DNA of 64,000 bases, taken from an uncultured Eudoraea sp. Its GTDB lineage: Bacteria; Bacteroidota; Bacteroidia; Flavobacteriales; Flavobacteriaceae. Location: assembly GCF_947258925.1 (NCBI RefSeq), contig NZ_CAMYKG010000002.1, forward strand, positions 40,083 through 104,082, read 5' to 3'. The notes beneath the pieces are model-generated. The model was not told the origin of the DNA. It saw nothing but the letters and a program-made list of their open reading frames with translations, and did no database searches. Positions 27,140 through 36,465 of the stretch are shown in pieces. Every line of letters begins with the position of its first letter. The stretch's first letter is position 1. The translations under genes and the position numbers were made by a program.

Positions 27140-28108
27140 ATGTCAGTACTAGTTTATACAGAATCCGATAACGGAAAATTCAAAAAAAATGCCTTTGAGG
27201 CCGCTTCTTATGCCCACAAGTTAGCCGAACAATTAAATACATCGGTGACAGCAATAACTATCAATGCTACTAATTCAGAGGAAATTGGAAATTATGGGGT
27301 ATCAAAAATATTGAAAGTTACCAATGATAAATTAGCTGTGTTTAATGCAAAAGCCTTTGCGACAACTGTTGCTCAGGCAGCTGAAAAGGAAGGAGCTAAG
27401 GCTGTGGTAGTAAGCTCCAGTACAGATTCTAAATATATGGCTTCTGTAATGGCAGGGGTATTGGGTGCAGGATACTGCCCCAATGTTGTTGCTCCACCCC
27501 TGAGTATCAATCCTATTGTCGTCAAAAGAACTGCATTCAGTAACAAAGGTTTTGCGCATACCCAGTTCAAGACGGATATAAGCATCATTGGGGTATCTAA
27601 CAATGCCTATGGGGTATTTGAAAACAAGTTAAGCCCGGTAGTGGAAGACTTTGATCCTAGTTTAAATGAGTCTGAGTTTGCGGTAAAATCTGATAATATT
27701 GACAAAGTTGTTGGCAAGGCCACTATTGCTGATGCCGATATCGTTGTATCTGGAGGAAGGGGATTAAAAGGACCTGAAAATTGGGGCATGATCGAAGAAT
27801 TAGCAGATATACTTGGTGCGGCTACGGCTTGTTCTAAACCTGTTTCAGACATGGGATGGCGTTCTCATAGTGAACATGTTGGACAAACGGGAAAACCTGT
27901 TGCCAGTAATCTTTATATAGCTATCGGAATATCGGGTGCCATACAGCATCTGGCGGGAATCAACGCATCTAAAGTTAAAGTTGTGATCAATACCGATCCT
28001 GAGGCACCATTTTTTAAGGCTGCGGATTATGGCGTGGTGGGTGATGCCTTCGAAGTAGTACCTGAACTCATTGAAAAATTAAAGGAATTTAAGGCCCAAA
28101 ACGCTTAA
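27140..28108 (+). CDS. etfA: Electron transfer flavoprotein, alpha subunit
   Basis: The 322-residue protein carries the FAD-binding C-terminal domain: [71 protein letters not shown]. It partners EtfB encoded directly upstream. Length and motifs are normal. The pair likely serves fatty-acid or branched-chain amino-acid oxidation, which fits the palindromic operator upstream. Confidence 0.96.
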   Translation: MSVLVYTESDNGKFKKNAFEAASYAHKLAEQLNTSVTAITINATNSEEIGNYGVSKILKVTNDKLAVFNAKAFATTVAQAAEKEGAKAVVVSSSTDSKYMASVMAGVLGAGYCPNVVAPPLSINPIVVKRTAFSNKGFAHTQFKTDISIIGVSNNAYGVFENKLSPVVEDFDPSLNESEFAVKSDNIDKVVGKATIADADIVVSGGRGLKGPENWGMIEELADILGAATACSKPVSDMGWRSHSEHVGQTGKPVASNLYIAIGISGAIQHLAGINASKVKVVINTDPEAPFFKAADYGVVGDAFEVVPELIEKLKEFKAQNA

Positions 28109-28193
28109 TTTTTGTTAATTTGTGCCCTTAAAAGGCTGTTAAAATATTTGGACAACGCTTATTTAAGCAGCCCCCGGTGGTTAACATATAGTT

Positions 28194-28823
28194 ATGAGCT
28201 TAGTCAGGTTGAAAATAAAAGGGATTTCCTATAGCCAAACTCAAAATGGGGCTTATGCACTTATTCTTAATGAAGTGGATGGCGATAGAAAATTACCTAT
28301 TGTAATCGGGGCATTCGAAGCACAGTCCATTGCCATCGCTTTAGAAAAAGAAATAAAACCACCAAGGCCCTTAACTCATGATCTATTCAAAAATTTTGCG
28401 GATCGGTTTGATATAGTAGTCAAACAAGTTATAATTCATAAGTTGGTTGATGGTGTCTTTTACTCGAGTATTATATGCGAGCGTGATAAAATTGAAGAAA
28501 TAATAGACGCCAGAACCAGCGACGCGATTGCTCTTGCACTTCGTTTTAGCGCACCCATTTTTACCTATAAGACCATTTTGGACAAAGCTGGAATTTTCCT
28601 TAAGTTTTCATCGAAAGATAAAGACAAGGAAGAGGGCGATGATAGCATTGTAGTTGATGAAATCCTTCAGGAAGGTGAAACTGTGGAAATAGATCCGGGT
28701 TCAACTGCTCCATATAAAGAATTAAGCCTGGAAGAGCTAAACAAAGAATTAGACAAGGCCGTTGCCAGCGAAGATTATGAAAAAGCTGCAAAACTGAGGG
28801 ACGAAATTTCCAAACGCAATTGA
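28194..28823 (+). CDS. Bifunctional nuclease (DUF151) family protein with C-terminal UVR motif
   Basis: Residues 1-135 match the bifunctional nuclease/DUF151 domain (LPIVIGAFEAQSIAIALE, PPRPLTHDLFKNF, DARTSDAIALALRFSAPIF). Residues about 170-209 form a UVR (UvrB/UvrC-like) helical hairpin: ELNKELDKAVASEDYEKAAK followed by LRDEISKR. An acidic linker connects them. The family was named for nuclease activity in plants; a bacterial role is not settled. It is 18 bp upstream of the nucleoside transporter gene, suggesting co-transcription. Confidence 0.9.
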   Translation: MSLVRLKIKGISYSQTQNGAYALILNEVDGDRKLPIVIGAFEAQSIAIALEKEIKPPRPLTHDLFKNFADRFDIVVKQVIIHKLVDGVFYSSIICERDKIEEIIDARTSDAIALALRFSAPIFTYKTILDKAGIFLKFSSKDKDKEEGDDSIVVDEILQEGETVEIDPGSTAPYKELSLEELNKELDKAVASEDYEKAAKLRDEISKRN

Positions 28824-28841
28824 TAATCTAGCAGCTCATTT

Positions 28842-30305
28842 ATGAACCTTAGGTTTTGGATTCTTTTAATTCTATTATGTATTTCATTCCCTTTGCTAGC
28901 ACAGACAGCTCTTGCACCTGATTCCCTTGCAACTGCAATTGACACCACTACTTTGGATGACATTTCAAACGAATCAATGGAAGTAATTATCCCTAACCAG
29001 GGATTTTCGTTGGACTCATTTGGGAGAGGTGTTTTAGGAATGTTTATCCTTATTCTGATATCCTATATTTTCAGCGCAAATCGAAAAATGATTAATTGGA
29101 AAACGGTTGCTATAGGTATTAGTATTCAACTCCTTCTTGCCATAGGCATTTTAAAAGTTCCTCTGATTCAGGGTATTTTTAGGGCTGCAGGTCAATTTTT
29201 TGTAAATATTCTTGATTATACCCTTGCGGGAAGTGAATTTTTACTGGGGAACTTATTAAATGTAGACAATCCTAATATTGGCTACGTTTTTGCATTCCAA
29301 ATTTTACCAACCATCATATTCTTTTCTGCACTTACTTCGGTGTTATTTTATTTGGGAATTATCCAAAAGATTGTCAGGGCCCTGGCTTGGTTGCTCACAA
29401 AAACACTAGGTATTTCAGGCGCTGAAAGTCTATCTATTGCAGGTAATATCTTCCTTGGGCAGACAGAAGCGCCTCTGCTGATTAAAGCATATTTAGAGAA
29501 AATGAACCGCTCGGAAATTCTATTGGTCATGATAGGAGGAATGGCTACTGTTGCAGGTGGAGTATTGGCGGCATATATCGGGTTTCTTGGTGGTACTGAT
29601 GAAATGCTTCGGTTAGAATTCGCGCGACATTTATTGGCGGCCTCCGTAATGGCGGCCCCAGGTGCAATTGTTATATCTAAAATATTGTATCCACAAACAG
29701 AAGCTGTTAACCAGGAGATTCACATATCTAATGAAAAGATAGGTTCCAATCTGCTTGATGCAATCGCAAACGGAACTACAGAAGGACTAAAGCTGGCCGT
29801 AAATGTTGGGGCTATGTTGTTAGTTTTTATAGCATTTATTGCCATGATCAATGGAATATTGGGCTGGTTTGGGGACATTACCACGCTTAATGAATGGATT
29901 GCTGCCCACACGGTATACGATTCTTTTTCACTGGAAGCCATTTTAGGGGCGGTCTTTGCTCCTTTAATGTGGCTCATTGGGGTAAATACCCAGGATATTA
30001 TGCTGATGGGTCAATTGCTGGGTATAAAACTGGCTGCCAGTGAATTTGTTGGCTACATACAATTAGCAGAATTAAAAAACGTCCTAAACCCTACACATTT
30101 TGCTTTTAATAAATCTATTATTATGGGCACATACATGTTATGTGGTTTTGCTAATTTTGCTTCAATCGGAATTCAAATTGGAGGCATAGGTTCATTAGCC
30201 CCGGGCCAGAGAACTACGCTTTCCGAATTTGGAATGCGTGCAGTATTAGGCGGAACCCTCGCTTCTTTACTTTCGGCGACAATTGCCGGTATGATTCTTG
30301 GATAG
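28842..30305 (+). CDS. Concentrative nucleoside transporter (NupC/CNT family)
   Basis: The 487-residue protein contains the CNT core with GAESLSIAGNIFLGQTEAPL (nucleoside site), GGMATVAGGVLAAYIGFLGG, GVNTQDIMLMGQLLGIKLA and GFANFASIGIQIGGIGSLAP. It imports nucleosides with Na+ or H+. An extra N-terminal stretch of about 65 residues precedes the core and looks like a signal peptide (ILLILLCISFPLLAQ) followed by a Thr/Asp-rich periplasmic segment. The neighbouring thyA and the kinases in this window fit nucleotide salvage. Confidence 0.92.
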   Translation: MNLRFWILLILLCISFPLLAQTALAPDSLATAIDTTTLDDISNESMEVIIPNQGFSLDSFGRGVLGMFILILISYIFSANRKMINWKTVAIGISIQLLLAIGILKVPLIQGIFRAAGQFFVNILDYTLAGSEFLLGNLLNVDNPNIGYVFAFQILPTIIFFSALTSVLFYLGIIQKIVRALAWLLTKTLGISGAESLSIAGNIFLGQTEAPLLIKAYLEKMNRSEILLVMIGGMATVAGGVLAAYIGFLGGTDEMLRLEFARHLLAASVMAAPGAIVISKILYPQTEAVNQEIHISNEKIGSNLLDAIANGTTEGLKLAVNVGAMLLVFIAFIAMINGILGWFGDITTLNEWIAAHTVYDSFSLEAILGAVFAPLMWLIGVNTQDIMLMGQLLGIKLAASEFVGYIQLAELKNVLNPTHFAFNKSIIMGTYMLCGFANFASIGIQIGGIGSLAPGQRTTLSEFGMRAVLGGTLASLLSATIAGMILG

Positions 30306-30389
30306 ACACTTTGGTTAATAAGTTTTTAAAATTAGAAAACTAATCATATCTATCTTTCACTAATTTCGTTTCTGAAAGTTTATTTTGTT

Positions 30390-31214
30390 ATGAAACAATA
30401 CCACGATCTACTAAAACATGTTCTCGAAAATGGTGCGCAAAAATCTGACAGGACCGGAACCGGGACGTACAGTGTCTTTGGATATCAAATGCGATTTGAT
30501 CTCAGTAAGGGATTCCCTATGGTTACCACAAAAAAATTGCATTTAAAATCTATTATATATGAGTTACTTTGGTTTTTAAAAGGAGATACCAATATAAAGT
30601 ATCTGCAGGAAAATGGGGTACGCATCTGGAACGAATGGGCAGATGAAGATGGGGAATTAGGACCTGTTTATGGGCACCAATGGCGCAATTGGAACGGGGA
30701 GCACATAGACCAGATTTCATTGGTCATTAAAGGCTTAAAAGAAAATCCGGATAGCCGCAGGATGCTTGTATCTGCATGGAACCCAAGCGTCTTACCCGAT
30801 ACTTCGAAATCTTTTTCAGAAAATGTAGCAAATGGTAAAGCGGCTCTTCCGCCTTGTCATGCTTTTTTCCAGTTCTATGTTTCAGATGGAAAACTATCTT
30901 GTCAGTTATATCAGCGAAGTGCAGACATTTTTTTAGGTGTACCATTTAATATTGCCTCCTATGCGCTATTCACAATGATGATGGCTCAGGTATGCGGTTA
31001 TGCCCCGGGAGAGTTTATCCATACTTTTGGTGATGCACACATATATACTAATCACCTGGAACAAATTGAACTTCAACTAAGCAGAGAACCCAGATCATTG
31101 CCAAAGATGGTGCTTAATCCGGAAGTCAAAAATATCTTTGATTTTAAATTTGAAGATTTTAGTTTATTGTATTATGACCCTTATCCTCACATAAAAGGGA
31201 CTGTTGCCGTATAA
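30390..31214 (+). CDS. thyA: Thymidylate synthase
   Basis: This 274-residue enzyme converts dUMP to dTMP with methylene-THF. It has [19 protein letters not shown], the catalytic Cys in [33 protein letters not shown] and [12 protein letters not shown]. Length is close to the E. coli enzyme. folA lies 3.6 kb downstream on the same strand. Confidence 0.97.
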   Translation: MKQYHDLLKHVLENGAQKSDRTGTGTYSVFGYQMRFDLSKGFPMVTTKKLHLKSIIYELLWFLKGDTNIKYLQENGVRIWNEWADEDGELGPVYGHQWRNWNGEHIDQISLVIKGLKENPDSRRMLVSAWNPSVLPDTSKSFSENVANGKAALPPCHAFFQFYVSDGKLSCQLYQRSADIFLGVPFNIASYALFTMMMAQVCGYAPGEFIHTFGDAHIYTNHLEQIELQLSREPRSLPKMVLNPEVKNIFDFKFEDFSLLYYDPYPHIKGTVAV

Positions 31215-31271
31215 TTAGAAAGTCTTTTATCTAAATGTAGAATTTCCTATATTTAAGGGAAAAATTGCAAC

Positions 31272-32432
31272 ATGCTCCTAACTGAGACCTGCCTGGACTC
31301 CTTTATAATTACCCGGAAAGAAAGTGAAACTATTTGTGCTCCCCTGGAAATTGAGGATTATGTGGTTCAACCGGTGGAAGATGTTTCACCGCCTAAATGG
31401 CATCTTGGACACACTACCTGGTTTTTTGAAGAGTTTCTTCTAAAACCCTATTCCCAGGGTTATAAGGTTTTCGATGAAGACTTTTCATTTGTATTCAACA
31501 GCTATTATGAAACTGTGGGTAAAAGAGTGATCAGGGCCGATCGTGGCAATCTTTCCAGACCATCGGTTCAAAAAGTATATGCTTACAGAAAATACGTCAC
31601 GAATGCTATCGAAGTGCTGTTAACAAATAATACAGATGAGAATCTGCTGCAACTTTTGGAAATTGGCATACATCACGAGAAACAGCATCAGGAGCTTCTA
31701 TTAACAGATATCAAATACATTTTAGGCAATAATCCTCTTTTACCTCTATACACGGATGAAATAAACGAGCATAAAACAGAAAATTACAATCAGGACTGGA
31801 TTCCGATTGAGGCTGGGATTTATGAAATAGGACATGCCCTTGATACTTTTTGTTTTGACAATGAATTAGGCAGACATAAAGTGTATTTACAAGATTATGA
31901 AATCTCAAACAAACTGGTAACCAATACGGAATATTTACAATTCATAATAGGAGGAGGATATAACTCATTTGAATTATGGCATGCTGAAGGGTGGGACTGG
32001 TTGTGTAAAAATCAGATTTCTTCTCCTCTGTATTGGCACAATATTGACGGAGAATGGTACAACTACACTTTACAAGGACTGCAAAAAATTAATCCTGAAG
32101 CACCCATTTCACATCTTTCCTATTTCGAGGCTTTTGCTTTTGCCCAATGGAAGGCCTGCAGGTTACCAACAGAATTTGAATGGGAAGTTGCTAATAGATC
32201 TTTTAACTGGGGAACCCGATGGGAATGGACCGAAAGTGCTTACTTACCATACCCAGGTTATCGAAAAGCGGATGGTGCATTGGGCGAATATAATGGCAAA
32301 TTTATGGTAAATCAGAAAGTACTGAGAGGTGGCTCTATTGCTACCCCATCCAATCACACCCGATCTACTTACCGCAACTTTTTTCAACCACATTTAAGAT
32401 GGCAATATACCGGATTAAGGTTAGCCAAGTAA
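31272..32432 (+). CDS. egtB: Ergothioneine biosynthesis protein EgtB (sulfoxide synthase family)
   Basis: This 386-residue protein joins a DinB-like helical domain (residues about 1-150; iron ligands in GHTTWFFEEF and HHEKQHQELLL) to an FGE-sulfatase domain (about 175-386, RLPTEFEWE, LRGGSIATPSNHTRSTYRNF). EgtB couples a thiol donor to N-trimethylhistidine in an O2- and iron-dependent step. egtD follows after 16 bp. No egtA or egtC is nearby, so cysteine rather than gamma-glutamylcysteine may be the donor. Substrate specificity is inferred. Confidence 0.9.
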   Translation: MLLTETCLDSFIITRKESETICAPLEIEDYVVQPVEDVSPPKWHLGHTTWFFEEFLLKPYSQGYKVFDEDFSFVFNSYYETVGKRVIRADRGNLSRPSVQKVYAYRKYVTNAIEVLLTNNTDENLLQLLEIGIHHEKQHQELLLTDIKYILGNNPLLPLYTDEINEHKTENYNQDWIPIEAGIYEIGHALDTFCFDNELGRHKVYLQDYEISNKLVTNTEYLQFIIGGGYNSFELWHAEGWDWLCKNQISSPLYWHNIDGEWYNYTLQGLQKINPEAPISHLSYFEAFAFAQWKACRLPTEFEWEVANRSFNWGTRWEWTESAYLPYPGYRKADGALGEYNGKFMVNQKVLRGGSIATPSNHTRSTYRNFFQPHLRWQYTGLRLAK

Positions 32433-32448
32433 TTCCGACAAAAGCAAC

Positions 32449-33417
32449 ATGCAACAAAAAACAACTTTGAATGCCACGTCTCAATTTCACAAGGACGTAT
32501 ATAAAGGCCTGAGTGATTTCCCCAAGCATTTATCATCAAAATATTTCTATGATGCCAGGGGAGATAAGCTATTTCAGGAAATTATGGCTATGCCAGAATA
32601 TTACTTAACAAATTGTGAGTATCGAATACTTGATTTGTATAAGGATGAAATATGCAATGAATTTTTTAAAGGGTCAAAAGAATTTGATCTTATTGAACTT
32701 GGTGCAGGAGATGGGAAGAAAACAAAAATCCTATTAAAACATCTCGCCGTTCGGGAGATACCGTTCCAATACATCCCGATAGACATCAGTCAAAATGCGT
32801 TAAATCAACTTGAGAGTTCCATTAAAAATGAACTTCCAACTGTAAATGTGAAAGCTTTGCAGGGAACTTATTTTGAAACCCTGGAACAGTTGTGCAGCTT
32901 GCAGCATAAAAGGAAGGTCATTATGTTTTTAGGTTCAAATATCGGCAATTTATTACATCCCCAGGCGGTGGAATTCCTGATGAGCATACAGCAATTAATG
33001 GGTGAAGATGATCTTTTTTTTATTGGATTTGATCAAAAAAAGCATCCAAAAACCATTTTAGATGCCTATAACGATGCCTCAGGTATAACGGAACGATTTA
33101 ATAAAAATTTGCTTGTCAGAATAAATAAAGAACTGGATGCGAATTTTGATCTGGACAAATTTATACATTGGGAAGTATATGATCCTGAAACTGGGACTGC
33201 TAAAAGTTATCTGGTCGCGAAGGAAAAACAGACCGTCTATATAAATGAGATAGATCTTACGGTCAGTTTTGAGGCATGGGAATCTATTCATACAGAAATA
33301 TCTCAGAAATACGATGACCAAGTTGTATCATGGCTCGCTGATAAAGCAGGAATGCGAATAAGTAAAATATTCAGTGATGAAAATAAATTGTATAAAAACT
33401 ATATTTTAAAAAAGTAG
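32449..33417 (+). CDS. egtD: L-histidine N-alpha-methyltransferase
   Basis: The 322-residue SAM-dependent methyltransferase has the EgtD pattern: LPKHLSSKYFYDARGD-like N-terminus (FPKHLSSKYFYDARGDKLFQ), PEYYLTNCEYRIL, motif I IELGAGDGKKTKILL, and VIMFLGSNIGNLLHPQ. It trimethylates histidine to hercynine, the substrate of EgtB encoded upstream. A DUF427 gene follows by 2 bp. It links this operon to SAM produced by metK. Confidence 0.93.
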   Translation: MQQKTTLNATSQFHKDVYKGLSDFPKHLSSKYFYDARGDKLFQEIMAMPEYYLTNCEYRILDLYKDEICNEFFKGSKEFDLIELGAGDGKKTKILLKHLAVREIPFQYIPIDISQNALNQLESSIKNELPTVNVKALQGTYFETLEQLCSLQHKRKVIMFLGSNIGNLLHPQAVEFLMSIQQLMGEDDLFFIGFDQKKHPKTILDAYNDASGITERFNKNLLVRINKELDANFDLDKFIHWEVYDPETGTAKSYLVAKEKQTVYINEIDLTVSFEAWESIHTEISQKYDDQVVSWLADKAGMRISKIFSDENKLYKNYILKK

Positions 33418-33419
33418 AA

Positions 33420-33701
33420 ATGAAAGCTATTTGGAACGACACAGTTATTGCTGAAAGCAGCGATACCGTTATCATTGAAAACAATCATTATTTCCCTGAA
33501 GAAAGCATTAAAAAAGAATTTTTTAAGCCCAGCGATACGCACACTACATGTCCGTGGAAGGGAGAGGCTTCCTATTTTACACTCCAGGTCAACGGATTAG
33601 AAAATAAAGATGCAGCCTGGTATTATCCTGAGGTCAGCGAATTGGCAAGACAAATAGAGGGTAGGGTTGCCTTTTGGAAAGGTGTTAAAATTACACCATA
33701 A
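33420..33701 (+). CDS. DUF427 domain protein
   Basis: This 93-residue protein matches the DUF427 fold: MKAIWNDTVIAESSDTVIIE, the conserved HTTCPWKGEASYFTL and AAWYYPEVSELARQIEGRVAF. No biochemical function is established. It starts 2 bp after egtD and ends at a terminator, so it is the last gene of the ergothioneine operon, suggesting a link to thiol metabolism. Confidence 0.9.
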   Translation: MKAIWNDTVIAESSDTVIIENNHYFPEESIKKEFFKPSDTHTTCPWKGEASYFTLQVNGLENKDAAWYYPEVSELARQIEGRVAFWKGVKITP

Positions 33702-33703
33702 AA

Positions 33704-33734
33704 AAACCGGAACGTTCATAGAATGTTCCGGTTT
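33704..33734. terminator. Bidirectional intrinsic terminator
   Basis: Arms AAACCGGAACGTTC and GAATGTTCCGGTTT, with one G-U pair and a 3-nt loop, lie between the convergent DUF427 and isoamylase-set genes. A-rich and T-rich flanks suit both directions. Confidence 0.88.
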
Positions 33735-33753
33735 AATTAATGCTAATTGTCAA

Positions 33754-34050
33754 TTATAATTCCAAAACAGCATTTTCTGCACCAGCAAAATCATTCCACT
33801 GGTAACGGTCTGCTTCAGTCTCATTAACATAATTCCCGTCTACAAGGTATCTGAACTCGTAGCTAGTTTCTTTTGGTAAATCAAACGTTCCTTTAAAAGT
33901 TCCGTTTTTTAATTTTTTCAACATACTCCCTTTTGGGTTCCAATTGTTGAAATCTCCTACTACTGCAACTTTTTTTGCATCTTCAGCAGGTACTGTAAAT
34001 GTAACTTTACATACCGGCTTAGTTTTTAAATATTGTTTTGCGATTGCCAT
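33754..34050 (-). CDS. Isoamylase early-set (CBM48-like) domain protein
   Basis: The 98-residue protein is a single Ig-like glycogen-recognition domain: KVTFTVPAEDAKKVAVVGDF, then NNWNPKGSMLKKLKNGTFKG, YEFRYLVDG and the terminal DFAGAENAVLEL. It resembles the AMPK beta/E-set carbohydrate-binding module standing alone. Small proteins of this kind are widespread in Flavobacteria; function is not known. It has a good promoter (34078-34109). Confidence 0.9.
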   Translation of the reverse strand: MAIAKQYLKTKPVCKVTFTVPAEDAKKVAVVGDFNNWNPKGSMLKKLKNGTFKGTFDLPKETSYEFRYLVDGNYVNETEADRYQWNDFAGAENAVLEL

Positions 34051-34077
34051 AATTTTCTATTTTAAAATTTTCAACTG

Positions 34078-34109
34078 CAAAAGTAATACATTAAATGTCT
34101 CATTTACAA
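34078..34109 (-). promoter_or_regulatory. Bacteroidota-type promoter of the isoamylase-set gene
   Basis: On the minus strand TTG (34107-34109) is followed after 21 nt by TACTTTTG (34078-34085), matching TTG-N19-23-TAnnTTTG, 27 bp before the ATG. Confidence 0.7.
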
Positions 34110-34454
34110 TGATTAAAATCATATTTATTAATTTCTTAAAATATTAAAGCCTTTTAATTCACTTTGGTAAAAAGAGGCAGGTTCTTTTTGTAAGTAGATA
34201 ATTCGTGCTTCACATTTCTAACTATTTCATAACGCGTAGCACTCTCTTTTAATACATTATAATCTTAGAAATTAGATTGTTAACCCCGAACCCTACCGGA
34301 ATCGACCTTCTTTTTACACCATAAAAGGGTTAAGTTTTGTTAATCAGATAAACCGGGGATATAGTTTTTTTCATATGCTAGTCATAATTTTGAAAAGAAC
34401 CTGACTTTAATTTATTTTAAATAAATGATCGCAAAAACAATTTTTTAATTGCTG

Positions 34455-34462
34455 TATCTTTG
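34455..34462 (+). promoter_or_regulatory. Candidate -7 element of the 2TM-folA unit
   Basis: TATCTTTG matches TAnnTTTG and lies 19 bp before the GTG start at 34482. No TTG is seen at -33. Confidence 0.5.
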
Positions 34463-34481
34463 TAATTAAAGTAAGCTTGGA

Positions 34482-34865
34482 GTGTTTTCAGAGAATAAAA
34501 GTGATACAAAAATAGAGCTAGAGCAGCATGAGCAGCTGGAATATGCGCATAAGCGAATTAAACAGAAAAAAAATCTGTATGTTCATTTTGTGTTATTTCT
34601 AATCGGGAGCATATTTTTGATTTTAATTAATAAAGTTCTGAAATATGGAGAGGAATATAATTGGTTTGTTTGGGCTATTACTGTTTGGGCATTCTTATTA
34701 GTCGTGCATGTAATAAATGTATTTGTTATTCAAAAGTTTATGGGCATTGAATGGGAAAGGGAACAACGCCAAAAATTAGTAGCAAAACAAAGGCAGAGGA
34801 TCAAAGAATTGCAAAAAGAAATTGAATCAGATTTTCCTTTATCCAATTTTAAAAAAAAAGATTAG
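34482..34865 (+). CDS. 2TM domain-containing membrane protein
   Basis: The start is GTG. The 127-residue product has the 2TM-domain pattern: a charged N-terminal helix (AHKRIKQKKNLYVHFVLFLI), two transmembrane helices at about residues 35-52 and 63-84, then a basic coiled-coil tail (KQRQRIKELQKEIES). Function unknown. Its TAG stop overlaps the GTG of folA by one base (TAGTG), so the two genes are probably translationally coupled. Confidence 0.88.
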   Translation: MFSENKSDTKIELEQHEQLEYAHKRIKQKKNLYVHFVLFLIGSIFLILINKVLKYGEEYNWFVWAITVWAFLLVVHVINVFVIQKFMGIEWEREQRQKLVAKQRQRIKELQKEIESDFPLSNFKKKD

Positions 34866-35377
34866 TGGTTGAAATTGTGATGATAGCTGCCATTGGAAAG
34901 AATAATGGCTTAGGAAAAGATAATGATCTTATTTGGCATCTTCCGGATGATTTTAAACGTTTTAAGCAATTAACTACCGGTCATAAAATTATCATGGGTA
35001 GGAAAACTTTTGAAAGTTTTCCAAAACCCCTGCCAAATCGGACACATATAATCATTACACGGGACAAAAATTATACCGTTGATTTTTCCTCCTGCATTGT
35101 TGTATTTTCTATTAAAGAAGCTTTGGATCTTGTCCGAGATGATACCCTTGCCTACATTATTGGTGGAGGTGAAATTTATGATCTGGGGATGCCATATGCA
35201 GATGTCCTGGAAATTACGAGGGTGCATGAGAGCTTTGAGGCCGATACTTTTTTTCCTCACATAGATGAAAAATTATGGAAGCTGACCAAAGAAGAGTTTC
35301 ACCCGCGAGATGAAAGACATAAACATGAATTCACTTATCTCACCTATCAAAGGCGGTTAAAAACAAAAACACCTTAA
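34865..35377 (+). CDS. folA: Dihydrofolate reductase
   Basis: The 170-residue enzyme shows IGKNNGLGKDNDLIWHLPDD, FKRFKQLTTGHKIIMGRKTF and IIGGGEIYDLGMPYADVLEI, the standard DHFR motifs. It regenerates THF, which thyA (30390-31214) oxidises. The start is GTG overlapping the upstream stop; an ATG at 34880 is a possible alternative. Confidence 0.95.
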   Translation: MVEIVMIAAIGKNNGLGKDNDLIWHLPDDFKRFKQLTTGHKIIMGRKTFESFPKPLPNRTHIIITRDKNYTVDFSSCIVVFSIKEALDLVRDDTLAYIIGGGEIYDLGMPYADVLEITRVHESFEADTFFPHIDEKLWKLTKEEFHPRDERHKHEFTYLTYQRRLKTKTP

Positions 35378-35443
35378 ATTACAAAATCCCCCGAAAATCT
35401 ATGCTTACAGTTGGATGAATAACTGAAGTGGGATTCTTAAGGC

Positions 35444-36232
35444 TTAAAAGTTTAAATATTCTATTTGTTTTAATTGATCAACATCCTCCAAAAATGAAGT
35501 TAAAATCCTTGTATCCTTATTGGTATAAAACTCGATTTTACCAGGTGTTTTACTAAAATTTTGCATTTGATTATCTTCAAGAACTACCTTCGTTTGCCTT
35601 GCAACTGCCGCACCACAGTCAATAACCTTAACACCGGGCGGTAATAATTCCCTCAAGACAGGAATTAAATAAGGATAATGGGTACAACCCAAAACAATAT
35701 GATCCACATTTGCACTGAGCATGGGCTCCAAATACTTTATCAATAATTGCCTGGTCTCATCAGCGTTTATTTCTCCGGCTTCAATCAATGGAACAAGTCC
35801 TAATCCTTCCTGCTCAACAATGGTTATTTCACTAGCGTGATCTTTTGAAGTTTTTAAGAAGAGACTGCTACTCAAAGTCCCCTTGGTTGCCAATATTCCA
35901 ACTCTTCCTGAACCTGAATTAAGTGCTGCCGGTTTAATCGCCGGTTCAATTCCTATAAAGGGGATGTCGTAATTATTTCGTAAATATGATATTGCATTAG
36001 TAGTAGCCGTATTACAGGCAACTACAACAAGCTTGCAGCCCTTACTTAGTAAAAGGTCAGTGTTCTTAATACATAAATCTATTATTTCTTCTTTGGTTTT
36101 TTGACCATAAGGTGCATTCTTACTATCAGCCAAATAAATGGTATTTTCAAAAGGAAGCAGCGCATGTATGGCCTTCCATATAGATGTACCTCCTACACCG
36201 GAATCAAAAATACCTATTGGTTGAGTGTTCAT
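35444..36232 (-). CDS. murI: Glutamate racemase
   Basis: This 262-residue cofactor-independent racemase supplies D-glutamate for peptidoglycan. It starts PIGIFDSGVGGTSIWKAI and has both catalytic cysteines, in VVACNTATTNAI and VLGCTHYPYLIPVL. Same strand as the downstream-lying ompH/bamA block (upstream in transcription), but with a terminator in between at 36416-36441. Confidence 0.96.
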   Translation of the reverse strand: MNTQPIGIFDSGVGGTSIWKAIHALLPFENTIYLADSKNAPYGQKTKEEIIDLCIKNTDLLLSKGCKLVVVACNTATTNAISYLRNNYDIPFIGIEPAIKPAALNSGSGRVGILATKGTLSSSLFLKTSKDHASEITIVEQEGLGLVPLIEAGEINADETRQLLIKYLEPMLSANVDHIVLGCTHYPYLIPVLRELLPPGVKVIDCGAAVARQTKVVLEDNQMQNFSKTPGKIEFYTNKDTRILTSFLEDVDQLKQIEYLNF

Positions 36233-36415
36233 TTATAAAGTGAAATAATTTAAATAATAAGCCACAACAAAGTTATACATTCCTAAAACAAGCTATTGGT
36301 CTTCACCAAGATAATATCAATCCCCATTTTCAATTCTAATAGAACCATCCTCTGGCTCCTATTCAATTAATAGTTAAAAGCATCAAAGTAAGGTCTTCCT
36401 AAACAACATTAAACG

Positions 36416-36441
36416 AAAAAACCGTCCTTAGGGACGGTTTT
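36416..36441 (-). terminator. Intrinsic terminator of the uppS-bamA-ompH operon
   Basis: ACCGTCC and GGACGGT form a stem with a TTAG-type loop; on the minus strand a TTTTTT run follows. It lies 25 bp after the stop of the last ompH gene. Confidence 0.9.
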
Positions 36442-36465
36442 ACTAAACATTGAATTGAACAGAAT

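Larger units (their letters stand above)
34051..34481. other. Intergenic region between divergent genes
   Basis: The 431-bp gap holds the isoamylase-set promoter at its left end and a TATCTTTG -7-like box (34455-34462) at its right end. Nothing else recognisable is present in the AT-rich remainder. Confidence 0.6.

Noticed and set aside
31969..32310. 113-codon plus-strand frame within egtB
   Set aside because: It is an out-of-frame shadow; the egtB frame carries the FGE-domain motifs.
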